DNA from: DATJOJ01 sp035507035
Lineage (GTDB): Bacteria > Acidobacteriota > Terriglobia > Terriglobales > Acidobacteriaceae
NCBI GenBank assembly: GCA_035507035.1
Contig: DATJOJ010000035.1
Coordinates: forward strand, 62,001 to 126,000
Reading direction: 5' to 3'
DNA length: 64,000 nt
Shown: positions 52,101 to 58,883 of the stretch, one piece after another
Layout: the number at the start of each line of letters is the position of its first letter
How positions within the stretch are numbered: position 1 is the first letter of the stretch
Translations under genes and position numbers: made by a program
Notes under the pieces: model-generated
Databases searched by the model: none
Told to the model about the DNA's origin: nothing
Seen by the model: the letters and a program-made list of their open reading frames with translations, nothing else

Positions 52101-52775
52101 CTAACCGGGGAGGGTGGCTGTAGGTTTTTGAAGAGGTGTCGCGGGGCGCGGATCAATTGGGCCGATGTTAAGTGCCTCCGTGGCAAAACGCGCAATAGAC
52201 CTTGCGTCATCCTTTTGCTGAAGCCATGTCCTTTGAGTCTGGGTGCGCGGACTGGGGTGATACAGAACTCCAAGGAATCGAGCGCCCCAAGGGAAAACTT
52301 TGCCGCAGCACTCTTTGATCGTGTGGTCGTGAGGGTGAACGGCTCGAAGCGCCTCAAGCGCTACGCGGCCCAAGGCAACCACTAGCGAGGGATTTACTGT
52401 CGATACAGTTCTACGGAGAAACCCGGAGCAATTACTGATCTCTGCGGAGAGAGGCTTGTCGTTATTTCCGTCCTCGTCTCTGGGGTTGCACAGCACAGCG
52501 TTCGTAACAAATATGGAACTTCGGTCCCAACACATCTCCCGAAGTAACTCCTCAAAGCGGTCTCCGGTTCGGTCTCCGAACAACGGAACACCTGTGATCT
52601 GGGCCCCCAGCCGGCCCGGGGCCTCGGCCACGAATACGACCCTTGCGCCCCAGTTGCCATTACGCTCGCTAAGCACTCGACGTGAGTCCCCCATGCGCGG
52701 ACACAGCGAGCAATGCTGCGCGTCAGAAATCAGGACACTAGGATTTGGAGGAAGATCGATGCTTGCGAATCTCAA
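52101..52775 (-). CDS. Uracil-DNA glycosylase-family protein (family 4/5-like)
   Basis: A 224-residue UDG-fold protein. Motif 1 is AEAPGRLGAQITGVPLFGDR, followed by VTNAVLCNPRD and the C-terminal HPS motif (YHPSPRT). A CSLCPRM pair near the N-terminus and further cysteines (ISNC, KECC) suggest a 4Fe-4S cluster as in family 4 enzymes. Family knowledge: removes uracil or related bases from DNA. It starts at TTG 52775, overlapping the radical SAM stop by 4 nt (TTGA), so it is coupled to that gene. Some UDG-superfamily members attack modified phage DNA; whether this one does is unknown. Confidence 0.82.
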   Translation of the reverse strand: MRFASIDLPPNPSVLISDAQHCSLCPRMGDSRRVLSERNGNWGARVVFVAEAPGRLGAQITGVPLFGDRTGDRFEELLREMCWDRSSIFVTNAVLCNPRDEDGNNDKPLSAEISNCSGFLRRTVSTVNPSLVVALGRVALEALRAVHPHDHTIKECCGKVFPWGARFLGVLYHPSPRTQTQRTWLQQKDDARSIARFATEALNIGPIDPRPATPLQKPTATLPG

Positions 52776-53848
52776 GCTTGCAATAGTACGTCAGCGGGCT
52801 CGGGGTGGCTTTCGACCAGCGGGGCGATCTGCACCAGGCAGCTCGGATCAGGTTTGGAAGTGGCCACCCAGCCTTCCCGGATAACCTTCTGAGCTAGACA
52901 GCCAGACTTACATCCGGAGAATTCAGCGCACGATCCACAATCATGCATCGGACCTGCAGCAAGTTCTTCTCTCACACGATTGAGGAAGGCGGATTTTTCC
53001 CATATATCTTTAAGAGGCTGGTCCAGCACCGAGCCGAATGCCTCGTCGTGGTACTGGACATTCTTGAAAGCATCGCAGGGGAAAATCTGCCCGCGATGGT
53101 TCACTGCGAGAACGGCTATCGCCGCGTCACACGGAGTATGACCGACCCCAAGGATATTGTAGGGTGAGCCGGCGCGAAGTATAACGTCAGGAAACTGGAG
53201 GCGCGTCGCGATGATCATCTCGCGCAATTCATGCATCTCATCGGTCGTGAGGTCCTCCCGGTCAGCTATCCCTCCACCGCGACCATGCGGAACAAATCGG
53301 AGGACACTTAAGCGCCGGACGCCCCAGTGACTCGCCGCCTCTACCAGCCCAGGCAGGTCCCGGAAGTTCCGTCGCATGGCAACAAAGTGGATCTCAACCC
53401 GAGCACCGGTATCGACGGCGTTCCGGAGTGCAGTTACCGTAGCCGTGAAGGTTGGCAACCTAGTGACGGAATTGTGTACGTCAGGGCGGAGTGAGTACAG
53501 ACTGAAGATAAACCTACCGAGGCCATTCTGAGCGAGTTGCGCTGCGCCCTGTGCCCCAAGCGGATTGAGGCGGAGGTCCGCCACACCGCAGGTGTACAGC
53601 GAGCTGTGAATACCCAGTCTACTGCACTCCCGAACAGCCGTGGGCAGGTAGGAGGCCAATAAGGGCTCTCCGCCGCTAAAAGCTACCTTTTCTACTCCTA
53701 AAGCTGAGGCTTCGCTTAGGAGCCGGAACACGGTCTTCTCCGGCAGGGCGCTCGTTTTAAGCTTGTGCGAGTCCGTGCTGCAGTGAACACATGCGAGGGG
53801 GCACTGTTGCGTAAGCTCCAGCTTCAGTTCATGGAGAGACGTGGCCAT
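52772..53848 (-). CDS. Radical SAM/SPASM protein
   Basis: A 358-residue radical SAM enzyme. The 4Fe-4S motif is CPLACVHC (CxxxCxxC), followed by FSGGEPLL. The C-terminal SPASM region has several cysteines (MHDCGSCAEFSGCKSGCLAQ). SPASM enzymes modify peptides or other substrates; no precursor peptide gene is evident next to it. ATG 53848 with AAGGG upstream. It is followed, with overlap, by the UDG-like gene, and faces the HTH gene, so operator control of the pair is likely. Confidence 0.88.
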   Translation of the reverse strand: MATSLHELKLELTQQCPLACVHCSTDSHKLKTSALPEKTVFRLLSEASALGVEKVAFSGGEPLLASYLPTAVRECSRLGIHSSLYTCGVADLRLNPLGAQGAAQLAQNGLGRFIFSLYSLRPDVHNSVTRLPTFTATVTALRNAVDTGARVEIHFVAMRRNFRDLPGLVEAASHWGVRRLSVLRFVPHGRGGGIADREDLTTDEMHELREMIIATRLQFPDVILRAGSPYNILGVGHTPCDAAIAVLAVNHRGQIFPCDAFKNVQYHDEAFGSVLDQPLKDIWEKSAFLNRVREELAAGPMHDCGSCAEFSGCKSGCLAQKVIREGWVATSKPDPSCLVQIAPLVESHPEPADVLLQA

Positions 53849-53901
53849 AGTGCCCTTCGTAGACTACACCTCTATTATCACAGAATTCTAGGAAAGGAAA
53901 C

Positions 53902-53944
53902 TTAATTTTACATAGAAAATTAATTTTCCACAGCGTAAAATTAA
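53902..53944. promoter_or_regulatory. Nested AT-rich operator before the HTH gene
   Basis: TTAATTTTA (53902-53910) and its reverse complement TAAAATTAA (53936-53944) flank a perfect palindrome, GAAAATTAATTTTC (53915-53928), with nearly the same centre. It lies between the divergent radical SAM operon and the HTH gene. The pattern parallels the 34-bp palindrome at 38,450-38,483. Confidence 0.65.
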
Positions 53945-53976
53945 CGCTCCATATTGTCAGGTGGGGAGGACCGCTT

Positions 53977-54378
53977 TTGCCCCAAGAACCCAGCGAAAAT
54001 ACAGACGCTCTGAGAACGGATTTCGCCGCAAAGCTCGGGAAGGCCATTAAAGGCATGTCCAAGAAAGAGGCAGCCGAAAAGCTTGGCGTGACTAGGCAAA
54101 TGCTCAATCGTTATCTGAAGAGCAAGTCGACGCCCGGAAGTGAAATCGTGAAGAGGGCTTGCGACGAGTGGAAACTGACTTTGTCGGTTCGGGGATTTGA
54201 GTTCAAAGGAGGGGCGTTTGATGTCCCCTCCAAACGCCGATCGGAACCAGCGAAGGCAGCGCAGATGGATCTTTTGGGGCTGCTAGATAAACTTCGCAAC
54301 GATCAGTTGGAGGCAAAAATCGTCGGGCGCGAGGGTGACAGCTTCTATGTGAAGCTTCGCATCAAGGTCGTTGCATAA
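53977..54378 (+). CDS. HTH regulator (Xre-like), paralog of the one at 38,519
   Basis: A 133-residue DNA-binding protein with an N-terminal HTH (about 28-50; KKEAAEKLGVTRQMLNRYL), a middle region, SKRRSEPAK and QMDLLGLLDKL with a beta-rich tail. Length, order and the SKRR...QMDL motif match the protein at 38,519. The start TTG 53977 is chosen because GGGGAGGA lies 6 nt upstream. It probably controls itself and the divergent radical SAM-UDG operon via the nested operator. Confidence 0.78.
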   Translation: MPQEPSENTDALRTDFAAKLGKAIKGMSKKEAAEKLGVTRQMLNRYLKSKSTPGSEIVKRACDEWKLTLSVRGFEFKGGAFDVPSKRRSEPAKAAQMDLLGLLDKLRNDQLEAKIVGREGDSFYVKLRIKVVA

Positions 54379-54386
54379 GTCACGCA

Positions 54387-55022
54387 CTACTTCTTTGACC
54401 AAAATACCTCCACTAGAGTTCCCAAGACGGCAACGACAAGTGGGGTGTACACAAAAACGATAAACCTGAGTTGTTCAATCTCCTTCTGCAACTTAGAGAT
54501 TGTTATGCTTGATCCGCCAAGTAGCTGAACGTCCTGCAGCCGGATGCCCTTTAGGCGAGGCTTGAACTGTGTCTGCTTTTCGTCCTCCCTCGACGCCCCT
54601 GTATCACCCTTGACCTCGGCGAAGAAGATAGTGAATGTGGGGTCCTGATATTTAAGCCGAATGTCAGTTGGGCCGACGTTCTGAACCGCGAACAGCAGGG
54701 TTCCTTGATGGGTGGGGTCGACGTGAAATCCCGAGATATTCACGAGACCCTGGAATTTGAAAGTGCTTCGTAGAGCGATAAAGCCCATGTGATCCTTCGG
54801 CATCTGCAGCTCTTCGTAACATGTGAGTATTGCAAACTGACCAGGGGGAACGCTCACATACGGCGCGTCGCCCGACAGCTTCTCCGGTGCTTCTTTCCCA
54901 ACGAGGTAAACTTCCCTCCCCAGCCTAAGATCGTATGAGCACTGGTGTAGATAGTCCTCCTTGTAATTTTGAATCAGGCCCTTGTCGACTAGCTTCTCGA
55001 TCTCTTTTCGCGCCAGGAACAC
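54387..55022 (-). CDS. Membrane-tethered dCTP deaminase/dUTPase-fold protein lacking catalytic residues
   Basis: A 211-residue protein. Residues about 1-165 fit the trimeric dCTP deaminase/dUTPase fold (SYDLRLG; SGFHVDPTHQG). The catalytic Glu of dCTP deaminase (VLEFYN) is replaced by Ala (A112 in LFAVQN), and the SSLAR arginine is absent. A single TM helix follows (about 187-207; FIVFVYTPLVVAVLGTLVEVF). It likely binds a nucleotide without deaminating it, acting as a sensor or scaffold at the membrane. GTG 55022 overlaps the stop of the 3-TM gene by 1 nt. Confidence 0.75.
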   Translation of the reverse strand: MFLARKEIEKLVDKGLIQNYKEDYLHQCSYDLRLGREVYLVGKEAPEKLSGDAPYVSVPPGQFAILTCYEELQMPKDHMGFIALRSTFKFQGLVNISGFHVDPTHQGTLLFAVQNVGPTDIRLKYQDPTFTIFFAEVKGDTGASREDEKQTQFKPRLKGIRLQDVQLLGGSSITISKLQKEIEQLRFIVFVYTPLVVAVLGTLVEVFWSKK

Positions 55023-55408
55023 TAGTGCCCTCCGATCGTCAGTACGATCCTTGCGAAAACCGCCCCAATCGCAACGATGCTGAGTATTATCAATCCGGCG
55101 ACCACGCAGAGATAAGCTGCGCGGGCCGTATGGAACTCGGTCTTTACCTCCGGATTCGATCCGGCTGCGGGGACTAGAACCATCAGAACGATGAACCCCC
55201 CTACAATGAGGGCGAATGCAAGAGCAGAAAGTGAGGCAAAGGTCCGAGCCGCGGGAGGAACTGCGTAGATCCACCTACTCACCACGATAGCGATAACGCC
55301 AAAGGCTGCTAGGACAGCCGGGGGGAGCCATCGCCCCGAAGACCGTCGTTTGGTCGCTGCCAAATCTGTTCTCCTCACAGACGGCACGAATTGTACACTT
55401 ATCGTCAC
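55022..55408 (-). CDS. Small 3-TM membrane protein coupled to the dCTP-deaminase-like gene
   Basis: A 128-residue protein with three predicted membrane helices (about 29-52, 57-79, 99-123) and a positively charged N-terminus. No motif is recognised. Its stop (TAG) shares a base with the GTG of the downstream gene, so the two are translationally coupled. It could be an effector or partner of the nucleotide-binding protein. The start is GTG at 55408 and is not certain. Confidence 0.6.
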   Translation of the reverse strand: MTISVQFVPSVRRTDLAATKRRSSGRWLPPAVLAAFGVIAIVVSRWIYAVPPAARTFASLSALAFALIVGGFIVLMVLVPAAGSNPEVKTEFHTARAAYLCVVAGLIILSIVAIGAVFARIVLTIGGH

Positions 55409-55569
55409 GGATTTTCCCTCCCAGGACTCAAATCCGCTATCTGACGCGGATTTTCACAGTTGACATTCGTTACTCATTGGGCGCTAAATATTGCCGCCGG
55501 GTTTCTCGCCGTAGGAGTGTTTCCTCCCCGCGCTTTTTGCGGACAAAAAGAAACCTCGCAGGAGAGACG

Positions 55570-55851
55570 ATGAACAAAGCCGATCTCATTGACCGCCTCG
55601 CAGCCGGTAGCGGAATCAGCAAGGCGCAAGCCGCTACTGCCATCGACACTGCTGTTGACAGCATTACCAGTGCATTAAAGAAGGGGGATCGAGTAGCTTT
55701 GATTGGGTTTGGCACCTTCTCGGTAGCTCAGAGAAAGGCCCGCAATGGTCGCAATCCACAGACGGGCGCCACCATCAAAATTGCCGCGCGGAGAGTGGCG
55801 AAGTTTACTCCCGGGACAGAACTCCGCAAAGCGGTGAATAAGAGCAAGTAA
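55570..55851 (+). CDS. hup: DNA-binding protein HU
   Basis: A 93-residue nucleoid protein. MNKADLIDRLAAG starts the helical dimerisation part, and GFGTFSVAQRKARNGRNPQTG forms the beta-arm that inserts in the DNA minor groove. ATG 55570 has AGGAGA just upstream. A strong terminator follows. Confidence 0.96.
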   Translation: MNKADLIDRLAAGSGISKAQAATAIDTAVDSITSALKKGDRVALIGFGTFSVAQRKARNGRNPQTGATIKIAARRVAKFTPGTELRKAVNKSK

Positions 55852-55870
55852 GAGGGACCAAGATCTCATG

Positions 55871-55896
55871 CGGCAGGGTGCGCCCTGCCGCTTTTT
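55871..55896 (+). terminator. HU gene terminator
   Basis: CGGCAGGG (55871-55878) pairs with CCCTGCCG (55883-55890) around a 4-nt loop and is followed by TTTTT (55892-55896). A canonical Rho-independent terminator. Confidence 0.95.
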
Positions 55897-55913
55897 ATTG
55901 GAAACGCCTTTCG

Positions 55914-55938
55914 CTGCGGATTTGCGCGGATGCACGGG
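55914..55938 (-). repeat. Dispersed ATCCGYG repeat, copy 6 (reverse)
   Basis: On the minus strand it reads CGTGCATCCGCGCAAATCCG then CAG, matching the other copies. It lies between the HU terminator and rpmE. A companion stretch (CTCTGTGCTTAGG) follows nearby. Confidence 0.6.
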
Positions 55939-56068
55939 CATTTTCTTGTGAGCGGCCACGGTAAAGCGACCCTGTGCTCCTCGCGCCCTCTGTGCTTAGG
56001 CCGGCGGTTTGCCGAATCCTTTACCCTTCCTTTAGAATCAAATGATTCGCTATTGAGGTTAGCTGATT

Positions 56069-56287
56069 ATGAAGACAGCCATTCATCCCGCTTACAACGA
56101 AATCCGCGTCATGTGCGCGTGCGGCAACAGCTTTACGACCCGCTCGACCCATCGGGGCGACATCCACGTTGAAATCTGCTCCAGTTGCCATCCGTTCTTT
56201 ACCGGCAAGCAGAAGCTATTGGACACCGCCGGCCGCATCGAGCGCTTCCGCCGCAAGTACGCCAAGGCCGAGACAGCGAAGAAGTAA
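56069..56287 (+). CDS. rpmE: 50S ribosomal protein L31 (zinc-binding type)
   Basis: A 72-residue L31 with four cysteines (C16, C18, C37, C40) for zinc. It has the family start MKTAIHPAYNEI and a Lys-rich end. The GAATCA-AA-TGATTC inverted repeat (56035-56048) lies about 20 bp before ATG; a zinc-responsive operator is possible but unsupported. A terminator follows. Confidence 0.96.
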   Translation: MKTAIHPAYNEIRVMCACGNSFTTRSTHRGDIHVEICSSCHPFFTGKQKLLDTAGRIERFRRKYAKAETAKK

Positions 56288-56307
56288 TCCGCTCAGGCTA
56301 AAGATCG

Positions 56308-56336
56308 AGCCTCCCGCAAGGGAGGCTTTGCTTTTT
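56308..56336 (+). terminator. rpmE terminator
   Basis: AGCCTCCC (56308-56315) pairs with GGGAGGCT (56320-56327) around GCAA and is followed by a T-rich tract ending TTTTT (56332-56336). Confidence 0.92.
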
Positions 56337-56373
56337 GCTGACGGGCGTGGCCGGCCTACCGGAAAACCAGTTC

Positions 56374-56402
56374 CCACGGATTTGCGCGGGTCAACGCAGA
56401 TT
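56374..56402 (-). repeat. Dispersed ATCCGYG repeat, copy 7 (reverse)
   Basis: On the minus strand it reads TCTGCGTTGACCCGCGCAAA then TCCGTGG. It lies in the gap between rpmE and the membrane-protein genes. Confidence 0.55.
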
Positions 56403-56494
56403 CATCTCTCATGGATGCCACCGGTTGAAGGGGCTTCGCAAGTTCGGTGCTCTTTGTGTTTAACCATCCGGCGGAGGAATTCGCCTCGGTCTGT

Positions 56495-57130
56495 CTAGTC
56501 GTCGTCTTCTGTCGGATTAATCGGCTCGCCCACGATGTTGTAATAAATCTCCTGCGGCTTTTTGGGCTTCTCGGGTCTTGCCGGAGCAGCGGGTTTCGCC
56601 ACCGGAGCAAGCTTTGGGCTTGGCGGCGGTTGTGACGCACCAACCGGTGCTGGCGGAGCTGATAACGAAGCGGGTTGCGCAGGCACAGCCGCAGCGGCGA
56701 CTGCCACCGGCGGCTCCGGGGCCACCGGCTCGCTCTTCGGAACGCTCGGAAACGGCGTAATCGAAGTCGGCGCGATGCTCGGCAGCGTATTTTTGGCCGG
56801 TACCGACTTCACCTTAACAGTTTTGACTTGGACTCGTCGCTGTCCAGAGCCCGACCACTGATTTAGGAGAATCGCGACAATCCCTGCCAGGCAAAGCTCC
56901 AGGATCGAGACGAAAATTCCAGTCAAATTGAAGTCGCCCTTGCCCAAATAGACAGGCGATTGCGGATCTCCGCCCATCACTCGCGCCAGCCCAGGCACGA
57001 TCACCCCGTTGGTCAGAGAAACGAGAAAGCCCCAGATGGCCTCGCCAACGATCACCGCCAGGATGATCTTGGTAATCCACTTCCCGGCCGACAGCGGTTC
57101 GGGTACCGGCGAGTTGGCGATTCCACCCAT
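56495..57130 (-). CDS. Membrane protein with Pro/Ala-rich linker and YxNIxGEPxxPTE tail
   Basis: A 211-residue protein. Two membrane helices (about 20-42 and 70-92) are followed by a low-complexity Pro/Ala linker (about 105-190) and a short conserved tail, EIYYNIVGEPINPTEDDD. The upstream gene at 57,167 has the same membrane layout and an equivalent tail (EMYFNIAGEPLSPTEQE) and appears to be a paralog. The tail is probably a binding motif for a partner. No enzyme domain is seen. Confidence 0.75.
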   Translation of the reverse strand: MGGIANSPVPEPLSAGKWITKIILAVIVGEAIWGFLVSLTNGVIVPGLARVMGGDPQSPVYLGKGDFNLTGIFVSILELCLAGIVAILLNQWSGSGQRRVQVKTVKVKSVPAKNTLPSIAPTSITPFPSVPKSEPVAPEPPVAVAAAAVPAQPASLSAPPAPVGASQPPPSPKLAPVAKPAAPARPEKPKKPQEIYYNIVGEPINPTEDDD

Positions 57131-57166
57131 AATTGTGTGATGCGATTGTAACCCGGAAACGACGGG

Positions 57167-57622
57167 CTATTTGTTTGACGGTTCTTGTTCGGTGGGACTC
57201 AAAGGCTCCCCAGCAATATTGAAGTACATTTCCTCGCGCCTAGGCTCTGGTGGTTCGGCTTTCTCCAGCGCACTTAGCACATGCGGTTTTGGCAATGTTC
57301 CCCGTATCCACCGATTCACATAGAAGACGAATATGATCGTAAGGGCGAACTCGAGGGATGATCCGAATAGCTGCTGCCAGGGAAAGACGGCCTTGCTGGT
57401 GAACAGTACGGATTCCGTGTGACCATTCAGCAGAGAAGAGATGGTGGGTATCACTAGAAACCAAGTCAACGCGTAGAGAAAGCGGATGCACCCTTCCGCC
57501 AAAACAACCGCTAGCGCGATCTGTCCGACGCGCTTCCTGAGGATGGCCGACTTGAACTCGTGACCGAATGCCTTGGGAGAATCGTCCAGATAAACCCCCT
57601 GTACGGCCAACAATTGTGGCAT
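57167..57622 (-). CDS. Membrane protein, paralog of the one at 56,495, with YxNIxGEPxxPTE tail
   Basis: A 151-residue protein with two membrane helices (about 35-60 and 88-106) and a short tail ending EMYFNIAGEPLSPTEQEPSNK. It is shorter than its neighbour because it lacks the Pro/Ala linker. Both genes are on the same strand with 36 bp between them, consistent with tandem duplication. Function unknown. Confidence 0.75.
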   Translation of the reverse strand: MPQLLAVQGVYLDDSPKAFGHEFKSAILRKRVGQIALAVVLAEGCIRFLYALTWFLVIPTISSLLNGHTESVLFTSKAVFPWQQLFGSSLEFALTIIFVFYVNRWIRGTLPKPHVLSALEKAEPPEPRREEMYFNIAGEPLSPTEQEPSNK

Positions 57623-57654
57623 AAGAAAGTCGCGTTAAACAGTAAAATAACCCC

Positions 57655-58731
57655 GTGCGCAAGTTCTGGGACAATCCGGGCCAAGCGGCGGACAACAGTG
57701 TCTCCGCGACGCGAGCCGTCCCCAACCGCCTACAGATCGGCTCCGTCCACATTTCTCCCGCAACCGTTCTTGCGCCCATGGCCGGCGTCACCGACACGGT
57801 TTTCCGCCGCTTCATTCGCAACCTCGGCGGATGTGGCTTGATCATGACCGAATTCACCTCGGCCGACGGTGTCCTCCGTGCCAAGGACCAGAAGGCCAAG
57901 CGCTACCTGCATTTTTACGAAGACGAGCACCCGATTTCCGCGCAGCTTTTTGGCAGCAATCCGCAGGTGATGGCCGAAGCGGCTCGCATGGTCCAGGGCC
58001 TCGGCTTCGACCTCGTTGACCTCAACCTCGGCTGCCCAGCCAAGAAAGTCGTCAAGTGCAACGGCGGCTCCGGTCTGCTGCGCGATTTGCCCGCCATCGG
58101 CCGCATCTTTGAAGCGGTCCGGAAGGCTGTCACGATTCCTTTCACCGTCAAATTTCGCGCCGGATGGAACGACGAGGAAGTCGTCTGCGTCGAGCTAGCC
58201 AAAATGGCTGAAGATTGTGGCCTCTGCGCCGTCGCGCTGCACGCCCGCACGCGCGAGCAAGGCTATAGCGGCAATGCCCGCTGGGAGTGGATTACCGCTG
58301 TCAAGGAGGCGGTCAAAATTCCGGTTATCGGCAACGGCGACATCCGCTCGCCCGAAGACGCCTGCGCCATGGTCACCCAAACTGGCTGCGATGCCGTCAT
58401 GATCGGCCGCATGGCTCCGGCCAACCCTTGGATTTTCCGCCAGATTCAGCAGTACTGCGCCGCAATCTCGACCCAGGAATCGCCGAGCTATGATGAACCC
58501 ACCGAAGTCGATCGCTACCAGATGATTCGCACCTATTTCCAAATGCTGATCGAAGAGGAACTGCCCGATGCGGTTGGCAAGATGAAGCAGTTCGCCTCGT
58601 GGTTTACCCACGGCGTTCCTGGCGGGGCTGGCCTGCGCAAGGAAATCTACGAATCGAGGTCCGCGCCGGAAATTCTCACCCGCGTCGAAGCGTTCTTCGA
58701 AGCGCGCCTCGCCGCGCCGAGTCTGGGCTGA
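57655..58731 (+). CDS. dusB: tRNA-dihydrouridine synthase
   Basis: A 358-residue flavoenzyme that reduces uridines to dihydrouridine in tRNA. TIM-barrel motifs: LAPMAGVTD, LNLGCPAKKV with the catalytic Cys, HARTREQGYSG and NGDIRSPEDA, IGRMAPANPW. It starts with GTG at 57655. It ends near a bidirectional terminator. The DusB assignment within the Dus family is likely but not certain. Confidence 0.9.
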   Translation: MRKFWDNPGQAADNSVSATRAVPNRLQIGSVHISPATVLAPMAGVTDTVFRRFIRNLGGCGLIMTEFTSADGVLRAKDQKAKRYLHFYEDEHPISAQLFGSNPQVMAEAARMVQGLGFDLVDLNLGCPAKKVVKCNGGSGLLRDLPAIGRIFEAVRKAVTIPFTVKFRAGWNDEEVVCVELAKMAEDCGLCAVALHARTREQGYSGNARWEWITAVKEAVKIPVIGNGDIRSPEDACAMVTQTGCDAVMIGRMAPANPWIFRQIQQYCAAISTQESPSYDEPTEVDRYQMIRTYFQMLIEEELPDAVGKMKQFASWFTHGVPGGAGLRKEIYESRSAPEILTRVEAFFEARLAAPSLG

Positions 58732-58830
58732 CCATTTCCGAACACGCCATCCCAAGAACGAGAATCTGACTACCTTGCGTGATCGGCAGGATCGTTACCT
58801 TTCGCGCCTATGTGGTTGGCGACAATAAAG

Positions 58831-58859
58831 AAAGGCCCAGACGATGAGTCTGGGCCTTT
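58831..58859. terminator. Bidirectional terminator between convergent genes
   Basis: AAAGGCCCAGAC (58831-58842) pairs with GTCTGGGCCTTT (58848-58859) around a 5-nt loop, a perfect 12-bp stem with A and T runs at its ends. It serves dusB and the convergent DUF3443 gene. Confidence 0.9.
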
Positions 58860-58883
58860 GAGCTATGAAAGAACCTTCGTCGA

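Noticed and set aside
56035..56048. GAATCA-AA-TGATTC inverted repeat before rpmE as a Zur box
   Set aside because: The match to known Zur consensus is poor and L31 here has the cysteine-containing form; left as a note only.
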